Positions 12,481 to 24,425 are shown, counted from the stretch's first letter. The stretch is 64,000 nucleotides of DNA from Rattus norvegicus (GCF_036323735.1 NC_086034.1:36511939-36575938), one strand, 5' to 3'. Notes: generated by a model not told the origin, from the sequence alone. Made by a program: numbers and translations.

Positions 12481-12620
12481 CCACTTTTTTTCCTCAATGC
12501 TGGGACCCTATTGGCTTGAAGTTGTACAGGCCCTGTGTATAATTTGACCAGTCTGGGGGAGTTCATATGTGTGTCTGTCCAGGAAGGAGTGAGTTGTTGG
12601 AGGGGAAACTATGGTGAAAC
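12481..12620 (-). mobile_element. Old rodent L1 3' UTR fragment (Lx-like), minus strand
   Basis: The segment with aatgctgggaccc (12497-12509), caggccctgtgtat (12526-12539) and gagttcatatgtgtgtc (12560-12576) has the order of old rodent L1 3' UTRs. A relative ends the window at 63465-63868. Confidence 0.5.
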
Positions 12621-12714
12621 TATATGTGTGTATTCATAAAATTATAAATACATACATATCATTAATATTATGAAAGATAATTAAATATTCTGAAAACACC
12701 TTTTGAGAACTTTT

Positions 12715-13065
12715 TTATTCTTTTTTTACTGTTCTTTAATTTTTAAAATTTTGTATTAGATATATTTTCTTTACTTACATTTCAAATGTTATTCCCCTTC
12801 CCGGTTCCTGTTCATAAGCCCCCATCCCCTGCTTTCCCCCTCCCCCATATGGGTATTCCCCCTATACATCCCCCTATTGCCCCCCATATTCTCCTGCACT
12901 GGGCATTCCAACCTTGGCAGAACCAAGGGCTTCCCCCTCAACTGGTGCCCCAACAAGGCTATTCTCTGCTACATATGCAGTTGGAGCCCTGGTTCAGTCC
13001 ATGTGTATTCTTTCGGTAACGGTTTAGTCCTTGGAAGCTCTGGTTGGTTGGCATTGTTGTTTTTA
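12715..13065 (-). mobile_element. 5'-truncated L1 3' UTR, minus strand
   Basis: A T-rich tail complement (about 12715-12745) precedes the L1 3' UTR, which stops sharply near 13065. Only the 3' UTR was copied. I find no convincing TSD by eye. Confidence 0.82.
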
Positions 13066-13190
13066 TGTTTCCTCCTTGATGATATTGGACTGAACCTCTG
13101 AACCTTTAAGCCAGCCCCAATTAAATGTTGTCCTTTACAAAAGTTACATTGGTCATGGTGTCTGTTCACAAACCCTAACTAACTCAGTGT
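13066..13190 (+). mobile_element. Rodent repeat 3' end, LTR-like
   Basis: The segment with ctctgaacctttaagccagcc (the part at 13098-13116) and caattaaatgttg (13120-13132) and an end near ccctaactaac (13173-13183) is the 3' part of a medium-frequency rodent repeat. A second copy is at 44310-44512. The family name is not certain. Confidence 0.5.
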
Positions 13191-14954
13191 TCTTAAGCTC
13201 TGAGGCATCTCTGAAGCCCAGATGGGTTATTTTAAAGATGTTGGAAAGAATAAATAATGAGTTATGCAACAGTTAGTTCGAATAGATGCATAAAAATGTT
13301 TTAACTAAGGTTCATGTGTTGGAATCTTGATTTCCACATAGCCATTATTTAGGAGTTGAGAACATTTAAGGTCTGAGGACTATTTCAATGCCCTAGGGAC
13401 ATTATATTCAAGTGGATTAGGTGGTCCCAGTCTTTTCCTCTTCCTCTTTGCTTCAGGGTTCATGATGCCAGCTGATTTGCTTCTCCAAACATAATCCAGT
13501 GCCCAAACAGAGGCCCAAAGATATCCCAAATCACCAGCTGGCAAGTCATTTTCTAATAAGTTACCCATCTTGAATATTTTATAATAGTGTCTAGAAACCA
13601 ACAGTTATTAAGAATATGCTACAGATAGTCATCAACAAAGGAAGAAATCACAGTGAGGAATAAATTCTCCATTAAAAAGGAAAATTCTTGATTTGTTTCC
13701 TTTACCTTTTAAAAATAATTCTTCACAGCAATGCCAAAGAGGACAGGCAGACACAGGGTTTCTGCCAAGCCTCCGTATATTTGACTCTCAGAGATAAGAT
13801 TGAACAGAATATATGAATAATGTGGCATTAGCATTTAAACTATCTAAAATGATTTAACAAGGTTATTTTAAGAGCCAGTACTTAAACCTTATGTTATTCT
13901 ATTATTAAACTATCCTATATTATCTGTGATTACCATATATAATGTGTGCACTCTTTTTATGCGGAAAAAATCTGAGAAGTGAAAAAGTTAAGTTAATAAA
14001 TCAGCAACGTCCTACATCAAATCTAGGTTCAAAAGTCAAACTATTTCCAGAAATTAAATGTAAGTAGTTATTAGAGTATTAAATTAATTAGCATATATCA
14101 TTATGTAAAGAAATGGGCAAAACAGCAGGCCATGTGTGAAAGGATGAGGTATGTAGACTATGATTATGCCAGGTTGTTTTGAAGGCCAACTTAAGTTCGA
14201 AATGCGTGTCTAGGACAGGCAAAATAGCATGGCCACTATGTTCCACAGCTGGCTTACAATGTAGCAAGTGTCCCATTCATGTAACAGCATGTTAAGAGTA
14301 GCACTAATATATAAGACGATATATATGAACGTATGGTTTATTTCTTTTATGGGACTAATGAAGTGCACCAATGTAAAATAATTAAATACTTAAAAAGACT
14401 CTTGTAATGTAAAATATATAAAATGTTCCTGCACAAGAACCAGGTGCTGTAATCACAAGCCTATAGCGTTTGAACTTGGGATGCCGGTAAGGAAGAACCA
14501 CACGTTGCATGCTAACGGAGTTTAAAAAGAGAAATCATGCCTTCAAATAAGGAAATCAATTAAAGTTCTAAACACAAAGAGGCTACATCTTTCCTAAATA
14601 CCTACTTTAGGGTCCATAAAGATTTAAACAATAGAAAAACTGTAAACATTCCATCGCAAGAACATTTTGAATGGTCTCAAGATAAGAAATAAATTTTGAA
14701 CATTATAATCAAAATCAAAATGAATCGATTATATTTGTGCATTAAACCAGTGCTATGTTTTAACAATTTTCTGTACAATATGGTTACTGCTTACCCCATG
14801 TTTATGTTCAGGAATTAAAGTATGCCAAGTACAGATTGAGATGTGAGGTCTGTCAATTTAATTTTAACATTATTTAGATCACATGTTGCATTAAAACTTT
14901 ATTTTGTGTTATATTTTTGCATATTGCATGTGGCAAATAGAACATTAGGAATGG
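13191..14954. other. Non-coding AT-rich DNA, nothing recognised
   Basis: No named repeat or exon seen. Short open frames on either strand lack recognisable domains. Confidence 0.45.
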
Positions 14955-15065
14955 TATGCATGATTGGGTGCCATGACACAAGCAAGCTAGTTGAGAAACT
15001 GAGGCAGGCATATGAATTTGAGGCTAATCTGGACTTCATAGTAATATTCTTTTTCTCAAGCAAAC
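14955..15065 (+). mobile_element. Degenerate B1 (monomeric) SINE
   Basis: The segment gaaactgaggcaggca (14995-15010) followed by gaatttgaggctaatctgg (15013-15031) and ctcaagcaaacagcagg (15055-15071) follows the B1 body and end. The start is hard to place. It is old and diverged. Confidence 0.58.
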
Positions 15066-16777
15066 AGCAGGCTAATTGGTGCCTTGTGTGATAAATATGC
15101 TCACTTGATTGCACTGATATGCAACTTTTTATTGTTCACGTGTAGAATAATTTCATCACAAAATTGAGGAAAATTTTCCCTACAGAATGCATATTTTGCA
15201 TTTTTCGGGCTCTCCCCATATATATTTAAGAAGGTAGGCATAGGAGGAAGTGGATCTTTGAAGAACTTAGTATGCTGTAAAATGAACTGGGGAGTGAGAC
15301 TTTATTTCTGATTTTCCTGCCTTATTGTTCCAGTCATATTCTTCCTCATTTTTCTACCTTCCTCTATTGTGGAGAGAATTCCTATTTGTCCAGTATTGGA
15401 AGTTAATATGATACCACTGTAGTTTAATGCAGTACCATTCATGTTGCTGCTGAAATGTAAGTCCTGAGGCTGTTGCTGCTGAAATGTAAGTCCTGAGGCT
15501 GTAGGAGACTGGATAATGGAGCAATTGTGCACTGACTACCCCACAATGCTTTCTTTCCCTTGATCTGTGCACAGATGTTCTATGGCCTTGCAATATGGAT
15601 CTACTCATAGGCTGACTCTCATAAAAGTGACAATCAACTCATGACCATCATGGTCTAAGAAAGACCTTTGACTTCCTAGCTGTTCCTGAAATACACCACT
15701 GCTAAAGCAGCCATCTAGCTCTGAATGTTTCCATTTTGGGGCTCCTGCTGGCTGGAGATCCATCTTCCCTGTCCTTCAGGCAAATTTCTACCTACACCTG
15801 CAGTTATTGCAGATTATTGATCATTCCTTTAACTCTTTGCTCCATGAAACATAAATTTTCAAATCCTTAATTATTACTGATCCCACTGTCAAAGGAGAAT
15901 TTAAATACACTGTGGTATTAGCATCTAAATCATGTAATCTCTATAAGGATAGGCAAGAAAATCAAATGAAAAGCAAGGTGCTAATACGGAAACACATTTT
16001 TATTTGAAATTTGCTCCCCAGGTACAATGGTATTCCAAAGAAGAATAACGGTTTTAACTACAGAGCAAATTAAAATCTGAATGCTAAAAAATTCAAAAGT
16101 GAAACTATTTATATCATTTAATATAATATTTTCAATTCAGATCCATAGTTTTGACTAAGGAAAAGATTGTAGTCTTTCAGTAAGTTTTACAAATATGATT
16201 TTAAAAAGAGAAACACATGCAACATTTTAAAGATTATATTAGTGTGATTTTTAGCACCAAGCTAAGTATTAAATTACTTAAAATAAACTTAGATTGATGA
16301 TTATTTTTCCCTAGGAATTGTATTCTTTATACTCTTCTACTTACGGTAGTATTTTTATGCACATGTGTGTTTGTGTGTGTATGTATAAGATACTTCATTT
16401 ATTTACTATTAATGTGTTGCCACAAAACCTTTAAGTAGATCAACTAGTAAAAACTTCAAGAATTACCCTCTAATCCTAAAATATAATTTAGGAGCACAAA
16501 AGAAAAATCAATGCAGTAAATTATTACACAGTTGTGGCTCTAAGACTTGCTTAATTTTATATCTCCTTTCTACACACATATATAAAGAGTAACTAATTTT
16601 TTAAAGCATAATTTTCTTACAAGATGAACACTTAAAAATTTACATTGGCAATATTGTGCTATGAGGTGATAACCTATTGTCTAAAATTTTATTACATCTG
16701 AGTCACTATATATGGTTTATATTATATTTTCTATTGCTAATATCAGAAAATAAAAACTGAGGCCCAAGCTCTTAGCA

Positions 16778-16778
<1 letters not shown>
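15066..16778. other. Non-coding DNA with one tandem duplication
   Basis: No exon or named mobile element recognised. It contains the perfect 29-bp duplication at 15442-15499. Confidence 0.45.
15442..15499. repeat. Perfect 29-bp tandem duplication
   Basis: The 29-base unit starting tgttgctgctgaaatg at 15442 is repeated without change at 15471, and the next three bases repeat the start again. The absence of any difference between units suggests a recent event. Confidence 0.95.

Positions 16779-16863
<85 letters not shown>
16779..16863. repeat. Compound (TA)n(GA)n microsatellite
   Basis: About 43 bases of TA followed by 40 bases of GA. Confidence 0.97.
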
Positions 16864-16869
<6 letters not shown>

Positions 16870-17199
16870 TTAATTCAGAATAGCATTAATATATTTTGTC
16901 ATTGTTGCTTATCTTATAACATATACAGAACAATCCTTGAATCAATATTCGTTCTCAAAAGTATATTGTTTAAAATAATTCAAATATCTATCAACAGCAG
17001 AATAGAAACAAAGACTGGGATAATCACATGATTTAAAAGCACTGAACAATAAAATAATGCAAATTACATATTAGTGTAGAAGGGTATGGGTAACATGATA
17101 TGTATCAGAGCTTGCTACTGTAATGCATCCCTGTAGAGGCAGCTATCTTAAGTTTGAACTTTATATTTTGTTTTGAAAATAAAAATTAAGTAAATGGCT
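16864..17199. other. Non-coding DNA, possible ancient L1 trace
   Basis: The part near 16975-17050 vaguely resembles an L1M ORF2 end (caaatatctatcaacagcag at 16981-17000), too weak to call. Confidence 0.3.
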
Positions 17200-17340
17200 T
17201 ATCATATAGAGCTGCCTGCCATCATTGTTGATGAAATGAGTTTGTCTCCACATGGTAGAAGGAAAGAACCAAGCCCCACTCTCTATCTCTAAAGTTACAC
17301 ATGAATCCATGCTACACATTTACAGAGGCACACAACACAG

Positions 17341-17342
<2 letters not shown>
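17200..17342 (+). mobile_element. B3-like SINE, degenerate
   Basis: The segment ccacatggtagaaggaaag (17247-17265) and the following acca, ctct and cacac parts match the second half of B3-type SINEs. The 3' end runs into a TC microsatellite where these SINEs usually have a CA or CT-rich tail. Confidence 0.45.

Positions 17343-17400
<58 letters not shown>
17343..17400. repeat. (TC)n microsatellite
   Basis: A pure TC run of over 50 bases at the end of a probable SINE. Confidence 0.96.
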
Positions 17401-18101
17401 CCTCAGGCAAGAGAAAGTAAAAGAGTCACTGCTGCAGGTGTGTGGTCTGGCAGAATAGAGCGGATAAATAAAAAAGACTCAAGTTTATGCAATAAACAAC
17501 TTTGATCCAACATCAGACAATTTATACTATGAGGGTTGAGAAGTGTCACATGAGTAGTCTAAAACCACAAGGGCAAGCCACATCTGACTGGCAAGCCACA
17601 CATGACATGCAAGCCACAAATAGTGAAAAAGCTGTAAGTGGGAAAGACATTTTTTATAAAGGCATATAAACAAATAATCATATAAACAAATTATAATTTA
17701 TTGTAATAAATAATCTGAAGTAAACTCACTCTCTGCAATACATGCGAAGGGCACAAAAGAATAATCCAACAGCAACTCTGTGTTTTGAAGAACCTGAGGT
17801 CAAAATAATCATGTCTGATTTTCTTGGAGTTTTCCCACAAGCACTCAGAATTCTCATATGACTCCTTTCTTGGAGTATGCTTTACTTGCAAGAAAACATA
17901 TTTTGCATATACTTAAAATAAAATAAAAATAATAAAACATCTGTTTGTATTTTAGTAGTAGCACTTTTGCCTTGGCCACTGAAGGACCTGAGTTGGATGC
18001 AAATCTTGGTTTAAGGATGGGATCAGACCAATTGTTTCCTTTAGAGATTGATAGAAGCATAGTAAAAATTTTAGAATGAATAATTTCAGTCTTGTCCTAA
18101 G
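17401..18101. other. Non-coding DNA with a short minisatellite
   Basis: Nothing else recognised. It contains three degenerate 19-base units at 17571-17625. Confidence 0.45.
17571..17625. repeat. Three-unit 19-bp minisatellite
   Basis: The core gcaagccaca occurs at 17573, 17591 and 17609 at a steady 18-19 base spacing, with variation between cores. Confidence 0.75.
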
Positions 18102-18111
18102 ACTGAATTTT

Positions 18112-19460
18112 CTTCTCATTTTTATTGCATAGTTTATGTTTATACATTTCAAATGTTATTCCATTTCTCTGTTCCCCCCTCTTGCATACTTGTTTCTCCT
18201 ATTTGTATGAGGATGCCCCTCCCTCATTCACCCACTCCCAACTCAATACCTTGGCATTTCCCTACATTGGTAAAACTAGCCTTCCCAGAACCGAGGGCTT
18301 CTCCTTCTATTGATGCCAGACAATCCATCCTCTGCTACATATGTGGCTGGAGCCATGAGTTCCTCTATGTGTACACTTTGGCTGATGGTTTAGTTCCTGG
18401 GAGCTCTGGGGGAGGGTTCTAGTTGGTTGATATTGTTCTTGCAAACCCATTTCAGCTCCTTCAGTCTTTTCTCTAACTACTCCATTGTGGTCCACCTGAT
18501 CAGCCTGATGGTTAGCTGTAAACATCTTAATCTATATCAATAAGGCTCTGACAGGCTCTCAGGAGACACCCATATAAAGCTCCTGTCAGCAAGCACTTCT
18601 TGGCATCAGCCATAGTGACTGGGATTGGTGACTGCATATTGGATGGATCTCGAGGGGGGGCAGACTCTGAATGGCCTTTCCTTCATTCTTTACTCTTTGT
18701 CCCAGTATTTCCACCCATGAGTATTTTGGCCCCCCTTCTAAGAAGGACTGATACATCCACATTTTGGTCTTCCTTCTTCTTGAGCTTCATACGATATGGA
18801 CTGTGAATTGTACCTTTGGTATTCTGAGCTTTGGGGTTAATATTCACTTATTAGTGAGTGCATACTACGTGTCTTCTTTTATGACCGAGTTACTTCACTC
18901 AAAATGATATTTTCTAGTTTCATCCATTTGCCTAAGAATTTGATGAAGTCATTGTTTTTGATAGCTGAGTAGTACTCCATAGTGTAAATGTACCAAATTT
19001 TCTCTATCTATTCCTCTGTTGAAGGACATCTGGTTTCTTTCCAGCTTCTGGCTATTATACTTAGGCTGCTATGAACATAGCAGAATGTGTCCTTGTTATA
19101 TGTTGGAGCATCTTTTGGGCATATGCCCAGGAGTGGTATAGCTGGGTCTTCAGGTAGTACAATGTCCAATTTTGTGAGGAAATGCCAGATTGATTTCCAG
19201 AGTGATTATACCTGCTTGCAATCCCAGAAACAATGTAAGAGTGTTCTTCTTTCTCCACATCCTCACTAGCATCTGCTGTCACCTGAGTTTTTGTCTTAAT
19301 CATTCAGACTGGTGTGAGGTGGAATCTCAGGATCATTTTTATTTGCATTACCCTGACAACTAAGGACGTTGAACATTTCTTTAGGTGCTTCATATCCATT
19401 CAATATTCCTCACTTGAGAATTCTTTGTTTAGCTCCATACCCCATTTTATTGTTTTAACC
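18112..19460 (-). mobile_element. L1 3' half of a twin-primed insertion, minus strand
   Basis: A T-rich tail complement near 18112-18125 is followed by the L1 3' UTR and the ORF2 C-terminal region on the minus strand, ending near 19460 at the part preceding the C-terminal domain. The rest of the same insertion lies inverted at 19461-21360. The whole insertion is flanked by a 10-bp TSD, actgaatttt, at 18102-18111 and 21361-21370. Confidence 0.9.
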
Positions 19461-21360
19461 ACAAAATACTACAAGATACTATACTCAACACATCTGTAAA
19501 TTATGAACAATTTTCTAGACCGATACCAGGTACCAATTTATCAGGATCAGATAAAGCATCTTAACAGTCCCATAACCCCTAAAGAATTTAATGGAGACAG
19601 ATGAATTTAATGGAGAATTCTATCAGGCCTTCAAAGAAGACCTAATACCAATACTCTTCTAACTATTCCACAAAATAGAGACAGAAGGAACACTACCCGA
19701 TCCATTTTTTGAAGACAAAATTACACTTATATGTAAACCACACAAAGACTCTACAAAGAGAACTTCAGACTAATTTTCCTCATGAATTTCAATGCAAAAT
19801 ACTCAATATAATTCTCTCAAACCGAATCCAAGGATACATCAAAAGTGATCATTCATCATGACCAAGTAGGCTTCATTACAGGGATGAGGTATGGTTCAAT
19901 ATACAAAAATCCATCAATGTAATCAACTATATAAAAAAATCTCAAAGAAAAAACACATGATCATCTCATTAGATGTTGAGAGAGCATTTGACAAAATACA
20001 ATATCTATTCATGTTAAGTCTCGGAAAGATCAGGAATTCAAGACCTATACTTAAACATAATAAAAGCAATATACAGCAAACTAGTAGCCAACATTAAACT
20101 AAATGGAGAGAAACTTGAAGCAATCCCACTAAAATCAGGGACTAGACAAGGCTGCCCACTCTCTCCCTACTTATTCAATACTTGAAATCCTAGCCAGGGC
20201 AATTAGAGAACAAAAAGAAGTCAAAGGGATACAAATCAAATAGGAAGAAGTTAAAATATCACTATTTGCAGATGATATGATAGTATACTTAAGTGACCCC
20301 AAAAGTTCCATCCGAGAACTCCTAAACCTGAAAAACAACTTTACCACAGTGGCAGGATATAAAATTAACTCAAACAAATCAGTAGCCCTCATCTACTCAA
20401 AGGATAAACAGGCTGAGAAAGAAATTAAGGAAACAATACCCTTCACAATAGTCACAAATAATATCAAATATCTTGGTATGATTCTAAACAGCAAGTCAAC
20501 AATCTTTATGACAAGAACTTCAAGTCTCTAAAGAAGGAAATCGAAAAAGATCTCAGAAGATGGAAAGATTGCCCATGCTCATGGATTGGCAGAATTAATA
20601 TAGTAAAAATGGCCATCTTGCCAAATACAATCTACAGATTCAATGCAATCCCCATCAAAATTCCAATTCAATTCTTCATTGAATTAGAAAGAGCAATTTC
20701 CAAATTCATTTCAAATAACAGAAACCCAGGAGATTGAAAACTATTCTCAACAATAAAAGAACTGCTGGGGAAATCACCATCCCTGTCCTCAGGCTGTATT
20801 ATACAGCAATTGTGATTTTAAAAAAATGTGTAATATTCATACAGAGACAGGCAGGTAGATCAATGGAATAGAATTGAAGATCCAGAAATGAATCCACATA
20901 CCCTATGGTCACTTGATCTTTGACAAAGAAGCTAAAACCGTTCAATGGAAAAAAGGCAGTCTTTTCAACAAATGATGCTGGTTCAACTGGAGATCAGCAT
21001 GTAGAAGACTGCAAATCAATCCATTCTTACCTCCTTGTACAAAGTTTAAGTCCAAGTGGATCAAGGACCTCCACATAAAATCAGATACACTGAAATTAAT
21101 AGAAGAGAATGTGGGGAAGAGCTTCAAACACATGGGCACAGGGGAAAATTTCCTGAACAGAACACCAATGGTTTATGCTCTAAAATCAAGAATTGAAAAA
21201 TGGGACCACATAAATTTGCAAAGTTTCTGTAAGGCAAAGGACACTGTCAAAAGGACAAAACTTCAATAAACAGATTGGAAAAAGATCTTTACCAATCATA
21301 GGTCCAGTAGAGGGCTAACATATAGAAAGAACTCTTGAAGTTAGACTCCAGAGAACTAAA
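19461..21360 (+). mobile_element. Inverted L1 ORF2 segment (5' half of the same insertion)
   Basis: Reads as ORF2 on the plus strand through the reverse-transcriptase domain. The catalytic FADD is readable at 20265-20276, with MIVYLSDP after it. The frame is broken by many small changes and stops. It ends at 21360 a few bases before the L1 position at which the minus-strand half begins, which is what a twin-primed 5' inversion with a small loss at the junction gives. It is a pseudogene with no coding capacity. Confidence 0.9.
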
Positions 21361-21367
21361 ACTGAAT

Positions 21368-21441
21368 TTTAATGTGGCAAAGACACATTTACCATTAGAA
21401 ACAGGATGCAAAGTAGCAGAGATGCAGAATTGGAAATTATA
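21368..21441 (+). repeat. Short dispersed direct repeat, copy A
   Basis: These 74 bases match 23083-23156 at 64 positions with no gap. Similarity stops sharply at both ends. I do not recognise the family. Confidence 0.75.
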
Positions 21442-21610
21442 AGAAATGCTTTTATGGCAGCACATTGGGACAGGTTCGCTAGGTATAAGTCAGAACTGTA
21501 CAACTATGTTTTATGCATTTCAATGATAGTTTACATAAAAGAAAAGAAGTTAACCCATTTTTTTAAATTCACTAGTAAAAAGGATGGCACATGATATAGA
21601 GTGTTGAGGT

Positions 21611-21743
21611 TAGCCAGGCAGTGGTGGCATATACTTTTAATCTGAATAGAGATTTGAGGCTAACCTCATCTACAGAGCAAGTACAGTGACAGCCAGGACT
21701 ACACAGAGAAACCTTGTCCTGAGAAAGCAACATCAAAAAGCAA
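21611..21743 (+). mobile_element. B1 SINE with internal deletion
   Basis: Starts gccaggcagtggtggcat (about 21613-21630) and ends with ccaggactacacagagaaac (21693-21712) and an A-rich tail. About 25 bases of the usual first half are missing. An 8-bp TSD, tgttgagg, lies at 21602-21609 and 21744-21751. Confidence 0.9.
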
Positions 21744-21751
21744 TGTTGAGG

Positions 21752-23082
21752 CTGGACTTAGGCTGTATTTTTCTACAATTTTTATTTTTACTAAACAATT
21801 TTTATAACTTCCAGAAAGACTGAGTCAATCTATCTGACATAATAACTTGAATAAAATTAAATTGAAGTTTGATACCAGTTGAAAACCTGAACTCTTCAGT
21901 TCCTACAAGAAATTCCCGAAGGAAATTTTTAATTTAAATCCAGTGCTAATGATGTAGTTTTTGTATAAAGTATCTGTTTATGATAACAACGTTTGTGGTC
22001 TAGCACAAAAAAAATACACAAAAATAAACCCTGACTCTACCTGTTATTTTATTTACAAGAGAGATGGATGTGTGTTGTAAATTCCTAATAGACACAATAT
22101 TCATTTTAAACCTCTGAGATGAGAAATAAACAATGTTTCCAGCATCATATCTCAACATTTAGGCTTCCTTGAATAGCAATTTCCTGTGCATATTAGATAC
22201 ATAGATAAAACTTTTTTAATAATCCAGTCAAATCACCTATCACAATACAGTTATTTCCAGACTGGGTGCGTGCCCTTAATAAAAACTGTGCTGGGTAAGT
22301 CCAGTGTGGGCTGTGTAAACAGGGTGTGGGCAGTGATTTCAACATTAAGCTATTGTGTTGCTGATAATGCTTCAGAAAATGTTATTTGCAATATATTCAT
22401 ATGAGGGCTAGTACAATCTATGGGGTCACTTTATTGCTCATTCCTAGCTTGTATCAGTTTTAAGCTATAACAGCTTATTTCATTCCACAATTACATGCGT
22501 GTGCACTAATCGGAGCCATAGAAATACTCTTTTACTTTGACACATATTAGAAAGCTAAATGGATTCATTATTTGGTTGTTACCCAGTCCTGATTCTGACT
22601 TTTGATGGGTTTTCATGGAATACGATATAATGCATTCAGAAACATCGGAGAAGTCATATTTAGAGAGAAGTAGTCTACCTAATGCATTGGCTATTTTATT
22701 CCTGTTTTCTCGAACATTTATAAAGCCTGAACTTTTTCACAGTCTTATTTAATACCCAATTTTAACATTGGTATGTAGACAAGGATCAACAACTGTGGCT
22801 GACATAGGCCAGTCAACATTTAGACTTTTCTGACTATAAGGTCTCTGTTATGTACAAATCATAGGAGTAGGCACAGCTTACTGACCCCAGTGTAGATTTT
22901 TTTCTGAGTCTACGTTGTTTTTCCAGTGTCTATCATTTCTTTATCCTATATTATCAAGTCAAATTTTAGGAATAAGACACACAGAAGAGAGCTGTTTATT
23001 TGCTCGTTTCGGTGTTATGAATGGAATGTGAAGTAGATAAGAAAGCCACAAACTATTAGTTGCTGTTATTGGAACATGCTGC
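21752..23082. other. Non-coding DNA, nothing recognised
   Basis: About 1.3 kb with no nameable repeat or exon. Confidence 0.45.
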
Positions 23083-23156
23083 TTTAATGAGGTAAAGAAG
23101 CATTTACCATTCGAAACAAGATACAAAGAAGCAGCGATGCAGAATTGTAAATTATA
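23083..23156 (+). repeat. Short dispersed direct repeat, copy B
   Basis: Gapless partner of 21368-21441 (10 differences in 74 bases), same orientation, 1.7 kb away. Confidence 0.75.
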
Positions 23157-23217
23157 GACAAGTAAGAGAGGAGACTGTTGATGAAAAATGATGCTAATAC
23201 AAATTAAAGACTGTACA

Positions 23218-23285
23218 TTTTTGGTGGTGGTGATGGTGGGGATGGGGGTGGTGGTGGCGGTTGGTTGTTTGGTTGTTTGGTTGTA
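23218..23285. repeat. G/T-rich simple repeat
   Basis: Irregular GGT units followed by TTTGG units (ggttgtttggttgtttggtt at 23264-23283). Confidence 0.85.
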
Positions 23286-23324
23286 CGATTGACATGGCAT
23301 TTTTGTCTTTTTACTTTTTAATGA

Positions 23325-23660
23325 AAGTAGATTTTTTCTCACATAATGTGTCTTGATTATGGTTTTCCCATCCAATTCTTCCCCCAGTTTCTCCCTATCT
23401 TCCCTCCCATTTGGCTCCACTTCCTTTCTGACTGTCATTAGAAAAAAACAATAAAGTTTATAAGGGATAATAATAAAATAAAATGAGATAAAAATTAAAT
23501 TGGATTTGGACAAGACAAATAAAGAGAAGTAAAAAAGCCCAAGAGAAGGCACAGGAATCAGAGACCTGCTCCTTTGGACACTCATAAAAACACTGGACTA
23601 GAAGCCATAATGTATGTAAAGAGGACTTGGCACAAACCCATATAGAACCTTGTCATGCTG
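23325..23660 (-). mobile_element. Old rodent L1 3' UTR fragment, minus strand
   Basis: The order ttgattatggttttccc (23353-23369), a C-rich part near 23380-23420, an A-rich part near 23440-23530 and aaaacactggactagaagcc (23587-23606) is that of old rodent L1 3' UTRs. A 208-residue minus-strand open frame across 22959-23585 is explained by this and its flank, so it is not a gene. Confidence 0.6.
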
Positions 23661-24006
23661 CCTTAGCATAGAGACTGAGTTATGTCAGCTTTTATCATGC
23701 TGGTTTAGAGGGCCCTGTTATTATAAAACTACCATATAAGAATAGTTAAAAATAAAATGTGTGATTATAATTCTCTGTCTAAAATAGGTCGTTTTAAACA
23801 AAAAGATCTTATAATTTATAAAATGAATAAAGGCATTGAACTTTTATAGGGATTGCTTTGTATATTTGACATAAATGTAGCAGAAATGAACACCCTGCCA
23901 ATGTGTTTATGAATTTTTATACTCTCTACATACTGCCAACCATGATGAACCTTCACTTAGTATTTTAATTTCAAACTACATTACTTATTTAAGCTCAGCA
24001 TCTTGG

Positions 24007-24048
<42 letters not shown>

Positions 24049-24184
24049 TCCCTACCAAATGTTTAATTTGAAGAGGTATGTATTTTTATATTCCTCTGTT
24101 CTTTATAAGAAATTATAATTTTCACAAAATTTATAAGTACTGATTTAGTTTAAATCTTATTTATTTTTAACTATATGTTTGTTT
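23661..24184. other. Non-coding DNA with a (TA)n run
   Basis: A TA microsatellite lies at 24008-24050. Nothing else is recognised. Confidence 0.55.
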
Positions 24185-24341
24185 ACAGATTTTATGTATT
24201 TACACCAAGCACGATTCAGGGTAGAACACATGAACATTTAAAACTTGAGTCACAGGTAATTCTCGTCTGTCTAATTTGAGCTAACATCTGAAGAGCAAAA
24301 GCAATCACTGAGTGCTCTTAACCACTGAGTTGACTCTCCAC
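24185..24341 (-). mobile_element. B2-type SINE, minus strand
   Basis: The complement of the B2 tRNA-like head is clear at the right end (gtgctcttaaccactgagtt, 24312-24331, with tctccacc after it). The left end has the complement of an A/T-rich tail. It is diverged in the middle. Confidence 0.75.
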
Positions 24342-24360
24342 CTTCTTTGAGAATCACTTG

Positions 24361-24413
24361 GGCTGGAGAGATGGCTCAGCCGTTAAAGGCTAGGCTCACA
24401 ACCAAATATATAA
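24361..24413 (+). mobile_element. 53-base tRNA-like mini retroelement with perfect TSD
   Basis: Starts ggctggagagatggctcag (24361-24379), the B2-like Pol III head, but departs from B2 after about 25 bases and ends in an A/T-rich tail (accaaatatata). A perfect 12-bp TSD, gagaatcacttg, lies at 24349-24360 and 24414-24425. The TSD and the tail show that it entered by an L1-driven RNA copy. I recall the same short sequence elsewhere in rodent DNA but cannot name it with certainty. Confidence 0.8.
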
Positions 24414-24425
24414 GAGAATCACTTG

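Noticed and set aside
16930..17100. Possible ancient L1M fragment
   Set aside because: Only one short stretch looks similar, too weak to call by eye.
17571..17625. Possible CRISPR-like spaced repeats
   Set aside because: Only three short degenerate units with 8-9 base spacing, in mammalian DNA.
22959..23585. 208-residue open frame on the minus strand
   Set aside because: It overlaps an old L1 3' UTR and a G/T-rich simple repeat. No domain is seen.
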